Positions 1 through 10,284 of a DNA stretch of 64,000 nucleotides are shown in pieces (position 1 is the stretch's first letter; each line of letters begins with the position of its first letter). Location of the stretch: assembly GCA_030512335.1 (NCBI GenBank), contig JAULSU010000003.1:806001-870000 (forward strand). The letters are read 5' to 3'. This DNA comes from Immersiella caudata (Eukaryota; Ascomycota; Sordariomycetes; Sordariales; Lasiosphaeriaceae). The notes under the pieces were generated by a model. It worked only from the letters and a program-made list of their open reading frames with translations, was not told the DNA's origin and did no database searches. The position numbers and the translations under genes were made by a program.

Positions 1-562
1 ACACGCCAGATGGATCTTCGTGCAGATTGGCAGTGCACTGGCGGACGAGCTCTTGGATCCGCTTGTTGACCTGCTCGAAAGCCTCCTTTGCGGCAGAGTC
101 GCTGATGCCGCACCCATTCTGGTACATCCTTCGATGGAGCTTGCGGACATAATACTTGGACTGGTCGTCGAGATGGGCATGCTCGCCTTCGGCGATATCG
201 ATCTTGTTCAGAACAGCATCAACGAGTACAAACGCGTCGGTGCGCGAGTACAACGCTGTGTCGGCGTCGTTCAGGATCTTGGTGGCGGCGTTGCTCGCAT
301 CGCGCAGCTCCTTGAACGGAGAAGTCGATGCGTAGAAGCGGAGAAGGCGAGCCGTGGACGCATTCACGTCCTGGGCGATGGGCAGGATGGTGTTCGTGAA
401 GGTTGCGTTGCTGGGGTGCTGCACATCGGAGACGATCCCATCCCAGACAGATTTGGTCTGTTCGACGAGGTTGTGCGCGTCCTGCACGAGAGAGTACGAC
501 GTAGCGTTAAAGAGTATTGGTAATTGGCGAGGCCAACTTGTGTGGGTGTTGGGGATGGCCAT
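1..562 (-). CDS. M3-family metallopeptidase (saccharolysin/MepB-like), N-terminal part
   Basis: This is the N-terminal 187 or so residues of a gene that runs off the left edge. Translation from the ATG at 562 is open throughout and gives the helical N-terminal region typical of fungal M3A oligopeptidases (thimet oligopeptidase, saccharolysin, MepB): a stretch like ILPIAQDVNASTARLLRFY, then ELRDASNAATKIL, then a long helix with LVDAVLNKIDIAEGE. The family is known to cut short peptides in the cytosol with a zinc bound by an HExxH motif; that motif would lie further left and is not in the window. No signal peptide is seen. No intron was found in the visible part. The family call rests on overall resemblance of the N-terminal helices, not on catalytic residues. 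Confidence 0.72.
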   Translation of the reverse strand, partial: MAIPNTHTSWPRQLPILFNATSYSLVQDAHNLVEQTKSVWDGIVSDVQHPSNATFTNTILPIAQDVNASTARLLRFYASTSPFKELRDASNAATKILNDADTALYSRTDAFVLVDAVLNKIDIAEGEHAHLDDQSKYYVRKLHRRMYQNGCGISDSAAKEAFEQVNKRIQELVRQCTANLHEDPSGV

Positions 563-935
563 GTTGGGGGGCCTCGAAACTGGTAACTGGCACAGCAGGT
601 GCGGGTCGAGGAGGAGCGCCACCAGAAAGGACGTCAAAGAAGGAAGAGCGATGCATTGCTAAGAATGCTTGGTGTCCGAGCAGGATGCAAAGGGAGGAGA
701 GTGGGGAAACAGGCTAAAGGAAAGAAGCCTCTACGCCGCTTGCGCACATGAGATTGGCGAGACGTTGATGGTGAAAAGCTGGCTAGCTACCTCCAAAGTA
801 GCTCTAAAACCGTTGGGGTCACCCGCTTCCACAAACGATCCTTCCCATACCGACACAGTGGGCCAACCTAAACCAACCGAACCACAGTGCTCAGACGGAG
901 GAGACCGAGCTCTGGCCTTCACATACCCAGACATA
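563..935. other. Intergenic, upstream of the M3 peptidase gene
   Basis: No coding frame on either strand looks real here. It holds the promoter side of the leftmost gene and the 3' side of the next gene on the same strand. I see no further feature. Confidence 0.6.
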
Positions 936-1277
936 TTATCCAGATTGACTAGAGCCCCCGAGTCTTGATATCAGACTTCTGCCTTGGGCCACTTCAGTGT
1001 CATCCTTGGCTTTCCATTTCTGGTCAAAATCGTACAGTGCCGCTCGTGCATAACCTACACGGTCTTCCTTTGAGACAGTCTTCCCTCCTGTGGCAAGCGC
1101 TTCGACCGTTGTTGGCTGTTCTGTGAGGTGGCGGAAAAGCATCGTTGAGATCTTTCCCCTGCTATTCGAGGTCAGCAGAAGATCATTTTTTGGGAGGTTC
1201 TGGGCCTCAAGGAAATGAATGTCAAGGACCTACCATTCCGTCTTGACCTGCGGGGAGGAGGGCTTGGAGCCAGGCAT
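936..1277 (-). CDS. Small conserved-looking protein, 88 aa, unknown function
   Basis: Two exons: 1277-1234 and 1158-936, with a 75-bp intron (donor GTAGGT, acceptor GCAG). The frame is kept across the junction (44 + 223 bases). The product is basic to neutral, has no signal peptide or membrane segment, and contains a segment KEDRVGYARAALYDFDQKWK that reads like an amphipathic helix. I do not recognise a family. A small intron-containing gene with good splice sites is more likely real than chance, but a second acceptor three bases upstream would only change one residue. Function unknown. Confidence 0.55.
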
Positions 1278-1743
1278 AGTGGCAGCTGCGGACAGCTGGC
1301 AGCACTTCGGTCTTTGAACTGGCACAATTTGGCGGGCAGAGGAGCTTGAACTTTAAACTCGACAACAATTGACGGCTTTTATTGATCAACAAGGACAAGG
1401 GCATTTTAGTCTTTTCAATAGTCGGCAGATGGGAAAGAATTTATATTTCGATTCATCCATCTTGCTCCCCTGCATTCTTGTTGACGCACTCCACATTTCG
1501 ATTTACCTTCTCGCGCGTTTTCGGCAAAACTGCGAGGTCGAGCTCTCGGGCCACCCGCAGAGCGGCAAACCGCTGCAGAAACCAATCGTGAGAGCACCGG
1601 GCCGTTCGGCGCAATTGCGCAGAGCGAGTTCGTTGGAAATAGTCACGTGAATACTCCCACGACATGTCGACGTGGGCTGCGCCTCGGAGCCTTGCGACCT
1701 TTTCGTCGCAACATCAACTGTGATTGAGAACAAACCACATTCG
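1278..1743. promoter_or_regulatory. Divergent promoter between the small gene and the Zn2Cys6 regulator
   Basis: Non-coding stretch between two diverging starts. A palindromic CACGTG (bHLH/E-box type core) is present at 1644-1649. An in-frame alternative ATG for the regulator lies at 1672. Confidence 0.4.
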
Positions 1744-4009
1744 ATGCACCGCGCAGCGAGTTATACGGGGTCTCCCCGCCCCCGGATCACCCCCCCTTGC
1801 GATCGCTGCCGCCGCGTGTCCCTCATATGCTGTGGGACGCGACCGGCATGTGCCCGATGCATCGCCTCGGGGATGGTTGAGTGTCAATACTCGACCCCTG
1901 GCCGAGCACGGAAACCCGAAGACAGCAAGGCCGATGGCAATAGGGGCAGAGCAAGAAAATCCGGAGAAGAGCAAGTCGTCAACGATGCAGGCCGACACGG
2001 CGTGATGAAAGCTACGGGAGCGCAAATGCCGGTCATTCCAAAATATTCCCCTCCACAAGCGCTCAACTCTCTGTCGGCCGCCGACACGTAAGTAGTAGCG
2101 TAGTCCGCAAAGAAGAAGATGAGCTGACCTAGGATATAACTTTGCCAGCCTGGGCTTGAAAGGGAACGCGATATATAGCCCGTACAGCCTGGACTTTGTC
2201 TTGCCGCCGCCACAGGCCTATACTGAATATATGACAATGTCCTACTCCGATATTTCGAGCGGGCCTCCGTCTCTAGATGCCGGGAGCGTTTCAACTGCGA
2301 GCAGCTCAGCATCACCAGAGGTCTTGATTCCGGGCTCTGGAGGTTTCCCTTACCGCCCGTTGCAGCGGTCCTCGCTGCCTTGGGACCCAATTGCGGCCCC
2401 AGAGCCACAGGTACAGGTAGTTGATTTAGGCTTGCCTGACTTTCTAATGCCGAATAGTCCTCCCTATTGGCAGCCCACGACCGACAAGTCAACGGAGGGT
2501 AAGAAATCCTTTCTACAAGGACAACTTGAAGACGGCGCTATCGGTCCCTCCGGCCCACCTAACTTGGAAGCCCCGCAAACGTCTCCATCCGTCCTGAATG
2601 TTGGAGGAGAGCTTGAAGAGCTGGAAGTGGCCGATCGCAACCAAGATTCGCCCTCATCTCAGGCCTCGTCCAGCGCTATCAGCACTCCACTGACAGACAG
2701 CGGCTTGGACTCCAAAAAGGCAAACATGGTCGACGGCGTTGTTTTGTATGTCAAGGGCAAGATCAAAGAAGTGTTCGCCTTGGCTCGAGGATGTCAACGC
2801 CAGGTCCCTGCTTCGTCTGAGCGGGAAGCCCCTTCAACGTCGCCCCTGGCAACAGCAGCCGGGATAGTCGACGCCCTGCAGAACTGCAAGAAGCGAAAGC
2901 TGAAGGACAGAGGGCTTGAGGAGCACGACCAGGATGACTCGGACGCAGATCATTCGAAAGGAAAACGCCCAGCGAAGGAGGAAAATGAAACGGCAGCGTA
3001 TGCATGCCCATACTTCAAGTACAACCCTGCAATGTACAAGAGTGCTCGGAACTGTCCAGGTCCTGGATGGCCGAGTGTTCATCGGGTCAAGTACGTCATC
3101 ACTTGTTTTCCTTCTGGTCACAGCTCTTCAGCTTCTAACGCTGCACTTTAGGGAGCATTTGTATCGACGCCACAGACAGCCCAAATACCGATGCGGACGT
3201 TGCTGGCAACCTTTCAAAGATGAAGCAAGCCACCTGGACCACCAGAGACTGCCGGATCCATGTTCTCTGAAGCATATGGAACATGTCGAGGGCTTCAATG
3301 CCGGCCAGGAGCGCAGCTTGAGATCCCGTAAACGGGCCAGCCCCGAGCTTTCGGAAACAGACAAGTGGCGCGATGTCTACAAAATTCTGTTTCCCCACAT
3401 CACATCAGACGAGATACCGTCGCCATGTAAGTTTCCGCATCATGCAATCCTGCATCTCGAGTTGGATGGCTGACAGAAACGGCAGTCTATGAGTACGGCG
3501 AGCTCTCCTCAACAAAGGACAAGGGTCTCCTGAGCAGCTGGGACCGCTTGAAAGAATGCGAAGAGTACGTGCTCCGAGAGGTCCCGCCACGCCTTCGCAA
3601 CGCCCTCAGCCGGGAGCTGGAAGCGGACCTTAGTGTTATGGAGGAAAGCCTCCGACGGAAGGCCACCGCATGCGTCAAGACACTAATCTCGGATGTGTTT
3701 CGGGAACTTCGAGAATCCGCTCCTGGCGCACCGGCAATACTATCAACAGAGGGACAACCTGGACAAAGCCAAGGAGAGGGCACGGTTCAAAGCGATGACG
3801 TGTTTGGCGGGTTCGACTTTGACTTCTTGGATGCTTTCACGATGCTGGGGGATGAAGAGCTGCGTTATGATCAAGGCGGCCTTCTAGAGAACATTCTGCA
3901 ACAGGGGAACCCAGGAACCGGAGAGCAGGTAATGGAGGACAAGAAGCTGTCTGACTCAGGCTACGGGTCCAACAGCCCTGATGACAGCTTTCAGACGGGG
4001 GGTGTTTGA
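1744..4009 (+). CDS. Zn2Cys6 transcription factor with an additional C2H2-like zinc-binding segment
   Basis: Four exons: 1744-2087, 2149-3090, 3152-3426, 3486-4009; all junctions keep frame and use GTAAGT/GTACGT donors. Near the N-terminus there is a Zn2Cys6 cluster with spacing C-x2-C-x6-C-x6-C-x2-C-x7-C (begins PPCDRCRR), followed by basic residues (GRARK). The middle is low-complexity Ser/Pro/Glu. After intron 2 comes the pattern YACPYFKYNP...CPGPGW..HRVKEHLYRRHR..YRCGRCWQPF...HLDHQR, a C/H-rich segment seen in many Pezizomycotina proteins. The C-terminus is acidic with SDSGYGSNSPDD, plausible as an activation region. An upstream in-frame ATG at 1672 would add 24 residues; 1744 is preferred because it sits close to the cluster. 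Likely a nuclear DNA-binding regulator; targets unknown. The combination of a binuclear cluster and the C/H-rich segment in one protein is less common. Confidence 0.8.
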
Positions 4010-4132
4010 CGGGCTGAGATGAAAGGGAACGCTAGGGAATACAATCGGAATTTCTATCTTCTACAAGATGTAATTAAAACAGGGATGAGGGCCGGTGAGA
4101 TAACCTTTTCCTTCCTGACCAACGGAACCCAT

Positions 4133-5482
4133 CTAAACATACTCATAACACAGCAGCGGCCCCCCGATATCCATCACGTCAGCAATGGTAGCGTTCGGAA
4201 TCACACCAATCATGTTCAAAATGTGCGTCAGCGTCGTCACATTCCCCGGGTCTCCCTCCGGTACCTGAAAAGGCGAATCTACCGGAACCAACGAGTCGGC
4301 CGGTGGAAAGGCAAAAGGAGCAGGCCGGACTTCCGGCGGCCCAACCTCAGCCCCTGGCTCCGGAGGATCGGGTGGTGTACCCCTCGGCAGCTGCACCAAC
4401 CTGCCGCCCATATCGGTCAACCGCGCCGGAAGGTCGAGAACCTGCCAGTCCCAAAAGACCTTATCCAGCCAGGTATGATGCAGATAAAACAGCGGGTCAC
4501 CCGGGCTAGCAACGGCGTCGAGAAGCTATACACACTCATTAGCATCCGTCATCCCTTCCCCCCGGCTCAAAAAGAATGTGCATACCTTCCCACCAATAGC
4601 CCCATGCCCGCTCCGATGCGGACACAGCTCCGCACAAGGCCAAAACTCCAAAAAGGACTGCTTCCGAGCGCAAAAGTCGAGGTACTCCTGTCCCGCCATG
4701 ACGCTGACCGAGTCGTTTACGAAGCGGTTGATGCAGCTGTCACCGATCCAGTAGCCGGGTCCGAGGGCGTTGGTGAAGTTGGCAAAGGGGCCGTCGACGA
4801 TGCAGCCCGAGGAGCCGACGCCGTCGCCGCCGAAGCCGGTGAGGGGGTCGAGGACTTCGGATTGGGTGAATTTTCCGGCGTCGCGGGTTTCGTCCCACCA
4901 GCTGGGGGGTGTTAGTGGTTTGGGAGAGGAAGGGGTTGGTGAGGATGAGGAAGGATGAGGAAGGATGAGGAAGGATGAGGAAGGATGAGGAAGGATGAGG
5001 AAGAAACATGGGGACAGGGTGGCATACGGTTGTGCTCCCCTGTAGCCGCATTCGTTGCGGAGGAGTTGTTCGTGGGCGTACATGTGGAGGCGGTGGTATG
5101 GGAGGAAGGCGCCCTATCGAGGCAAGAAAGTGAGGTTAGAGTTGAGTTGGTTGTTCTCATTGAGTTGGACGAGAGGTAATTGAGGGGCTGCACTCACAAC
5201 GCCGTGGATGATGCTGGACTGGACTTGATGGATCGACTGCAACTCCTCGAACCGGTTACGAGCACCAGGAAGACCGAGGGTGGCGGGCTTGTTCATGAGG
5301 CAGAGCTCGGCGTCGATGTAGGCTTGCTTTTCCTCGACGGTCAAGGTATGCCATGCTTTCCTCTGCAACTTGTGTTTGCATTTCCCGCAGGGCGATCGAG
5401 CCGTGGGCGTTCGAGGCGTGACGAGCGCGGTTGCGGTGCTAGCCGAGATTGCCAGCGCCGCCAGCGCAGAGGAGAAGAGCAT
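4133..5482 (-). CDS. Secreted tyrosinase (type-3 copper oxidase), 359 aa
   Basis: Four exons: 5482-5198, 5113-5028, 4901-4586, 4525-4133, all in frame. The start gives a signal peptide (MLFSSALAALAISASTATAL). CuA ligands are read as His85, His93 and His102 (SIHQVQ, IIHGV, FLPYHR); CuB ligands as His219 and His223 (CPHRSGHG) and the HH pair at about 245-246 (DPLFYLHH). This is the set needed for a binuclear copper centre that oxidises phenols to quinones with oxygen. The length fits short secreted ascomycete tyrosinases that lack the large C-terminal cap. After the HH motif the tail is proline-rich with an N-glycosylation site. Intron 2 (5027-4902) is 126 bp and is filled by a 10-bp minisatellite. 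Roles in melanin, quinone defence or lignin-like substrate attack are inferred only from the family. Confidence 0.93.
4941..5002 (+). repeat. 10-bp minisatellite (AAGGATGAGG)n inside tyrosinase intron 2
   Basis: Five perfect tandem copies of AAGGATGAGG from 4951 to 5000, with a degenerate copy (GAGGATGAGG) before. It is wholly intronic, so copy-number change would alter intron length without touching the protein. Confidence 0.95.
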
Positions 5483-7225
5483 GGTGAGGTTGATGCCACC
5501 GTGGGCAGGTAATTAGGTACGAATTGTTGTCATGGATTCTAAAGAGAGACGAGAAAAAGTAAGTTGAAGGAAAGGAAGCTGGAAGTCATGGAAGGAGGTC
5601 AGAATCTGGACCAAAGAGGAACTCTCGTCATTCATATGTAACAGAACGTCTCAGCTTCGTGTTTGTTCTGGAACCCGTACCCCTGGGTCACCCGGATTTT
5701 GGAACGGTATGCTTGGTATCAGCGAAATGCATTCGACCCGCCTTGGCCAACGCCCGCTGGCCAATGAGCGCTTTGGATCTGAGGTTGATCCAGGAACTGC
5801 TGACTGGGCATGTCGTCGGCACAACGCGATAGGCACGCTTATAATTCTGAAATTGAAGGCAAACGTACCCCAGCGGCGCATGCTGCTGGCCAAGTCGAAC
5901 CTGCAAGTTTCAATTGCCTGGACGCGTCCTAATAACGTGCCCAGGTTCCCCAGGGGAGCGACCGGTCAACAAAGACTGCAGCTGCATGCAACCTGGGCGT
6001 ATTGACGCGAAGCACTTTCTTGATTGAGCGTCAAAAAAAGATGAAATGAAATAGTCTCCCAGGAGGGTGACCTCTTCGAGAACTTGACCTTGCTGCAACC
6101 GCCGAACCATACGACTACGGATGAGAACGGCAATAGCCGTTCAAGAGGCCATTACTGGGAACAGCTGAAGGCACCTACAACTGAAAGGCCAAGGCCAGAA
6201 GCTATCGTGATTAGTTTCGAACCCCTACCTACCTACCTTGGGCACCTAGAGGGCTCGGACCTATCGGTCAGCGGTCCGCCCCGACTCTAGACAAGGCAAG
6301 ATTCGGGCAATTTTGACTGAACGTGGAAGCAACCAGTCAATCCTCTGAGCCTGTTCTCGGAGAAACCTTGCAGGTGGGGGGGCTTTACAGGTGTTGGTGT
6401 CGGTGTGGGCCTCGAATTCGCAGACTTCTGACATGATCGATGGGTTGATGTCGATCTATTCATCCACTGAATTGATGAACATGACCGTGCATCACTTTGC
6501 GCGACAATCTAGTACATCAAGCCATCAGAGGAAAGGGGAAAAAAAAAAAGAAAGAAATAATCACTTCGACCCCGACAGTCAGTTTCATCATGCACCCCCC
6601 GCTACCTTTATAAACACCCATTCCCCGCACCACACCATCCACTAAAAAACGACTACCCCACACTCACCTCCGCCTTCCGCCGCGTGCATATCCTCTCCAT
6701 CTCCATGTGTTCGGAGGCTTAGTGAGAGGTTGGGAGGAGGACGGCTTGGCCAAGCTTGAGTGCTGCGGGTGAAAAGGGAAGAAAGAAGGGTGACTGGTCA
6801 CTAGAGCTATGAAGCCCCGCCATTTTGACAAAGACATTTGAAAGCCATCAACGACTTGATGCCTCATCCTGACAAACATCCTCGGCACCATGGGGCAGGG
6901 GGGGTTGCACTCAAGTCGAGTCTTACTCATCAGGCTGGATTCGGGGCTTCACCAAACGGAAGAGTAATCGCTCGTCCGGTCGGGAGCCGATTGCTGGGGT
7001 GCATGGCACGGGAAGTTGTCGGCCAATGGGGAGTTTCGCGCCCAATGCAAATGGTGGGAACCAGATGCCCGCCAAAAAACACTTACTCATCCCTTGGCAG
7101 GGGGAGTCCGGGGCTACCAAGATATAAAGATGGGACTCCTTTTCCATGAAGTTCATACAAATCATTACTCTCTGAAATAGGGAACGAAGCAGCACTCTTC
7201 AGGTTACACATTGTCGAAAGTCACC
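5483..7225. other. 1.7-kb divergent intergenic region
   Basis: Between the tyrosinase start and the start of the metallo-beta-lactamase-fold gene. Frames here are short, lack family resemblance and have no consistent splice pattern. The part near 6540-6555 is an A-rich run. I see no RNA gene or mobile element. It probably holds two promoters; a small unrecognised gene cannot be excluded. Confidence 0.5.
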
Positions 7226-8290
7226 ATGAAGCATTCCCTCTTCACACCGCTCGCGGCACTCCTCTTGGGAGGCACCGCCCTGGCCTGCACAGGATTCGCA
7301 GGCGTTCACGACCACTTCCTCCCCCTGAATGGCACCTTCGCCATCAAAAACCAAATCCCCCTCAACAGCGCCGGCTACGGCATCAGCCACTTTGGCAAAG
7401 GCGCCTACATGATCACCGACGGCGCCTACCAAACCCTCATCCTCGTCTCCACTGACGGCGTCATCGTCGTCGATGCGCCCCCCACCACAGGCCGCAACCT
7501 CCAACACGCCATCGCCAACCTCACCTCCATACCCGTGCGCTACTTCATCTACTCCCACTCCCACGCCGACCACGCCGGCGCCGCCTACCTCTTCGCCAAC
7601 CAATCCCAGCCCGCCGTAACCACCATCGCCCACACCAACACCGCCGCCCAACTCGCCACCGCCAAAGATCCCCTCCGTCCCACCCCCCAAATCACCTTTG
7701 ACAAAACTTACACCCTCGTCGCGGGGAACCAAACCCTCCGCCTCTCCTTCCCCGGCATCGGCCACGACCTAGGCAACATCCTCATCTACGCCCCCCGTCA
7801 AAAAATCCTCATGATGGTCGACCAAATCTACGCTGGCTGGGTCCCCTTTTGGAACCTCGCCGCATCACTATACATCCCCGGCTGGATTGACGCGCACGAC
7901 ATCATCCTATCGTATGACTTTGACATCTACCTAGGCGGACACATGGGCGGAGCGGGGAACCGCACCGACGTGGAGACGCAGAAGGAGTACGTCACTGATC
8001 TTTACAACAATTGCGCGGAAGCATTGCTGGAGAGTGCCCCCGGAGGAAATCCCAGGACGGATATTGCAAAGATTTCGGAGAAAGTGTTGGGGGATAACCC
8101 GGGGAATGTGTGGGCACAGTTTGCGGTGTATTTGGATGCGGTGGCGGAGGTTTGCTATGAGAAGACGAGCGAAAAGTGGTTGGGGAGGTTGGCGGCGCAG
8201 GATGTGTTTGGGTTTAGTCATGCGAGGACGATGGTTAGCAGTTTGAGGTTGGATTATGATGTGCTGGGGCCGAATGGGGTTAGGGGGTAG
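7226..8290 (+). CDS. Secreted metallo-beta-lactamase-fold hydrolase, 354 aa
   Basis: Single exon. The ATG at 7226 gives a signal peptide (MKHSLFTPLAALLLGGTALA); no earlier in-frame ATG was found. The zinc motif HSHADH lies at residues 111-116 (H111, H113, D115, H116). Later family positions are visible as GIGHDLGNILIY (metal His), MMVDQIYAG (bridging Asp) and GGHMGG (last His), so both metal sites look intact. Members of this fold hydrolyse lactones, thioesters, beta-lactams and other substrates; which one cannot be told from the sequence. Codon third positions are strongly C-biased in the first two thirds and G/T-biased near the end. An extracellular hydrolase, perhaps detoxifying, is the reasonable inference. 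Confidence 0.88.
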   Translation: MKHSLFTPLAALLLGGTALACTGFAGVHDHFLPLNGTFAIKNQIPLNSAGYGISHFGKGAYMITDGAYQTLILVSTDGVIVVDAPPTTGRNLQHAIANLTSIPVRYFIYSHSHADHAGAAYLFANQSQPAVTTIAHTNTAAQLATAKDPLRPTPQITFDKTYTLVAGNQTLRLSFPGIGHDLGNILIYAPRQKILMMVDQIYAGWVPFWNLAASLYIPGWIDAHDIILSYDFDIYLGGHMGGAGNRTDVETQKEYVTDLYNNCAEALLESAPGGNPRTDIAKISEKVLGDNPGNVWAQFAVYLDAVAEVCYEKTSEKWLGRLAAQDVFGFSHARTMVSSLRLDYDVLGPNGVRG

Positions 8291-8337
8291 GGTAGGGGGT
8301 AGGCGGTAGGGGGGCGGCGGGGGGGGGGGGGGGGGGG
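8279..8337 (+). repeat. G-rich TAGGG-like tract ending in a long poly-G run
   Basis: Degenerate TAGGGG / TAGGCGG units run directly into more than 15 consecutive G. It begins at the stop codon of the preceding gene. It superficially resembles interstitial telomere repeat (TTAGGG) but the units are irregular. Confidence 0.7.
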
Positions 8338-8863
8338 TGTGTTTGGGTTTTGGAGGTGTGCAGAAGAGGATGCGAAAGGCGGTCGGGTCATCTGGACCTC
8401 AGTCCTGACTTGGTGCGTTCTCCATCAAAGGTTAACATGTTTCGAACTTTCGCCGTTCCATTCATCTTGTCATAAATGCGGGGAAGCCCTTTCCAGATCT
8501 TGTGTGTCGTAGTTCGCCACCGATCAGAGGCAGAATAAGCCCGGGGGTTGAGTCGTCCCGTACGGGCGGCAATCCAACCTCGACAATGTAACAGCGTAAC
8601 CACACTCGCATCTTTAGAGTTGCACTCTCTTGAATGCACCAATGGGCGATAGGATCGTCGTGAAACATAATTTATTTTATTGCGCAAGATTAGGAAGGGG
8701 GTGGTAACAGCCGTTCAGTTTCAGCATCGGCAGATGTTGTCATTTGGGAAAGACGGGTGGGTATAAGAGAGAGAGGGTAGACGCCGTGCCTGCTGCCCTG
8801 TTGTCTGTTGGGCTTCCAAAGTTACGATCAAGAACAAAAACGAAAACAGTCAAATTCATCAAC
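8338..8863. other. Intergenic, promoter side of the first cysteine-rich peptide gene
   Basis: No convincing frame. A purine-rich stretch precedes the ATG at 8864. Confidence 0.5.
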
Positions 8864-9304
8864 ATGCGTCTCTTCGCCATCATCACCGTCCTGGCCAGCC
8901 TAGCCTCGGCTATGCCTGAGCCCGTGGCAGAACCAGCCGTTGCTGAAGCCGAGACTTTGGTAAGCGTTCTCCATTCTCGCTCCCCTTTGGTTTCATGACG
9001 AAGAGATGGCTGACACGTTCTCAACAGGACAAGAGAGCTTGCACCTACAGCGGTAAGTCCTCCCTCCTTGGTCACGCGTTAGCCGTTACGAGTAGGGACT
9101 GTCCATCTAACAGGAGGGCAGGCTGCGTGGACAAGTGTTGCGCAAGTGCCGGTTGCAATCGCTACCTTTACTGCAGCAACTCCTATGTGAGTAACGGTTT
9201 TGTTAAACCCTACCGAGGTGGAGGTATCTCGCTCCGTGACAAGTCGCTGATGTGCTCTGCAGTGCAATGGCAGTGCGTGCGTTTGCGATTGCCGCTACGG
9301 CTAA
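8864..9304 (+). CDS. Secreted 10-cysteine knottin-like peptide precursor (paralogue 1), 75 aa
   Basis: Four exons: 8864-8959, 9028-9052, 9122-9186, 9263-9304 (phases 0, 1, 0). Exon 1 is a signal peptide (MRLFAIITVLASLASA) and an acidic proline-rich propeptide. Exon 2 opens with Asp-Lys-Arg, a Kex2-type cleavage site, directly followed by the cysteine-rich mature part. The pattern is C-x4-C-x3-CC-x4-C-x5-C-x4-C-x4-C-x-C-x-C, ending CRYG and stop. Ten cysteines in about 40 residues suggest five disulfides. The acceptor of exon 3 was chosen (GGCAG at 9117-9121) because only it keeps the cysteine frame. A paralogue with the same exon plan lies at 16796-17202. A secreted effector, antimicrobial or similar role is an inference; I know no named family that matches. 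Confidence 0.8.
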
Positions 9305-9540
9305 ACGCTCGAAGTGTTGATGAAGTTGCTCTTACCACTATTACAAGGCGAAAGAATTGTGAGGAGCTTCTGTTAGATCCAGGCGTTTAGGGGTGCGAAT
9401 GCGTTGGGTTGAGTTCATGGGCTATTCAGGGGTGGATACTGCTAGCCCCTTTTCTCAACATTCCATTGAACTTTGCCAGCATAATCACCATGTCTCATGA
9501 GTCAAGTTGCCAAACCTTACTCACAATGAAGAAAGCAACA

Positions 9541-9612
9541 AGCTTAGTAGCTCAGGGGAAGAGCGCCGGGCTCATAACCCGGAGGTCACTGGATCGAAAC
9601 TAGTCTAAGCTA
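9541..9612 (+). tRNA. Initiator tRNA-Met (anticodon CAT)
   Basis: A complete 72-nt cloverleaf without intron: acceptor stem 9541-9547 with 9605-9611, D arm 9550-9564, anticodon stem 9566-9570 with 9578-9582 and loop CTCATAA, T arm 9588-9604 with loop ATCGAAA, discriminator A9612. Eukaryotic initiator marks are present: A1-U72 closing pair, three G-C pairs flanking the anticodon loop (GGG/CCC), and A in place of T54 plus A60 in the T loop. This makes initiator rather than elongator Met the better call. Confidence 0.93.
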
Positions 9613-9720
9613 GTTCCATATTTTGCTCTGTCCACTTTCTGGGTTCCCCTGTTCCCCCTTTCTCAGGGGTTGCCGAGTTGCTAGACTTTGCTACCCGCTT
9701 TACAACATCAGGGTCGCACA

Positions 9721-10284
9721 TCACTGCCGCTTCTTCGGTCGGGCGACATGCTCCCCAAGCTTGCACCCCTTTGCGTCGCCAGGCGCTCTGCAACAGCTGT
9801 ACTTGAAGCCCTCGGGAAAATCCTGGCGGGACTCCATCGTGTCCATGTCCATCTCGCTGTACTCCCATTCCCGCCACACTTGGCTCTCCTCGTCGAACAG
9901 AAGCTCTCCTGTGGGTGGAACCCAGGGTTAATCAAATGTCTGATAGCCTTCTCCCGTGGTAGCGGACTCACCAGGATGATGCAAACACTGTTGCCCAGCA
10001 AAGTTCATGCTCCCGGACGATGGTGTGAACGACTGCTTGCAACGCACGCAAGTTTGGACATTATTCGACGTCCCTGAAGCGTTGGCGGAGCTACCATCGT
10101 CCTGATCAAACTCGGCCTTCCGCTTGTTCGTCTTGTCTTGAGGGTCGCCACTCTGTACCGCCCAATAGACGGCTAGGACTTTGTTGCGGAGCGTAACATC
10201 GTCAGATGTCAGCAGTGCTTGGACGAGTACGCGGAGCTGAGGCTCTGGGGCGTTGATGACAGTGTTGATGGTTTCAGATGACAT
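9721..10284 (-). CDS. CHORD-like zinc-binding protein, 166 aa
   Basis: Two exons: 10284-9972 and 9908-9721 (63-bp intron, in frame). The first 80 residues are helical then charged. The C-terminal half has the pattern CVRCKQSFTP...N.....CLHHPGE.........W...........F.YSCC......GCK.GEH, which matches the cysteine/histidine layout of CHORD-type zinc domains (C-x-HPG, then CC, then GC-x-x-G-x-H). CHORD proteins elsewhere act as Hsp90 co-chaperone partners; here only the zinc fold can be inferred. No signal peptide; ends in a basic stretch (RPKKRQ) that could be a nuclear signal. The gene sits just downstream of, and pointing towards, the initiator tRNA gene. Confidence 0.75.

Noticed and set aside
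20..523. A 167-codon plus-strand frame over the M3 peptidase start
   Set aside because: It is the mirror of the minus-strand frame, which has clear M3-family resemblance; the plus-strand product has none.
4019..4915. A 298-codon plus-strand frame opposite the tyrosinase
   Set aside because: Antisense to exons with all copper ligands; long only because of GC-rich codon bias.
7199..7765. A Gly/Val/Asp-rich minus-strand frame opposite the metallo-beta-lactamase-fold gene
   Set aside because: Composition is that of an antisense shadow of C-ending codons; no motif.
8279..8337. Interstitial telomere repeat
   Set aside because: Units are irregular TAGGG-like and merge with a poly-G run; there are no regular TTAGGG arrays, so a plain G-rich low-complexity tract is the safer reading.
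9541..9612. Elongator tRNA-Met
   Set aside because: A1-U72, GGG/CCC next to the anticodon loop and A54/A60 in the T loop are initiator marks.
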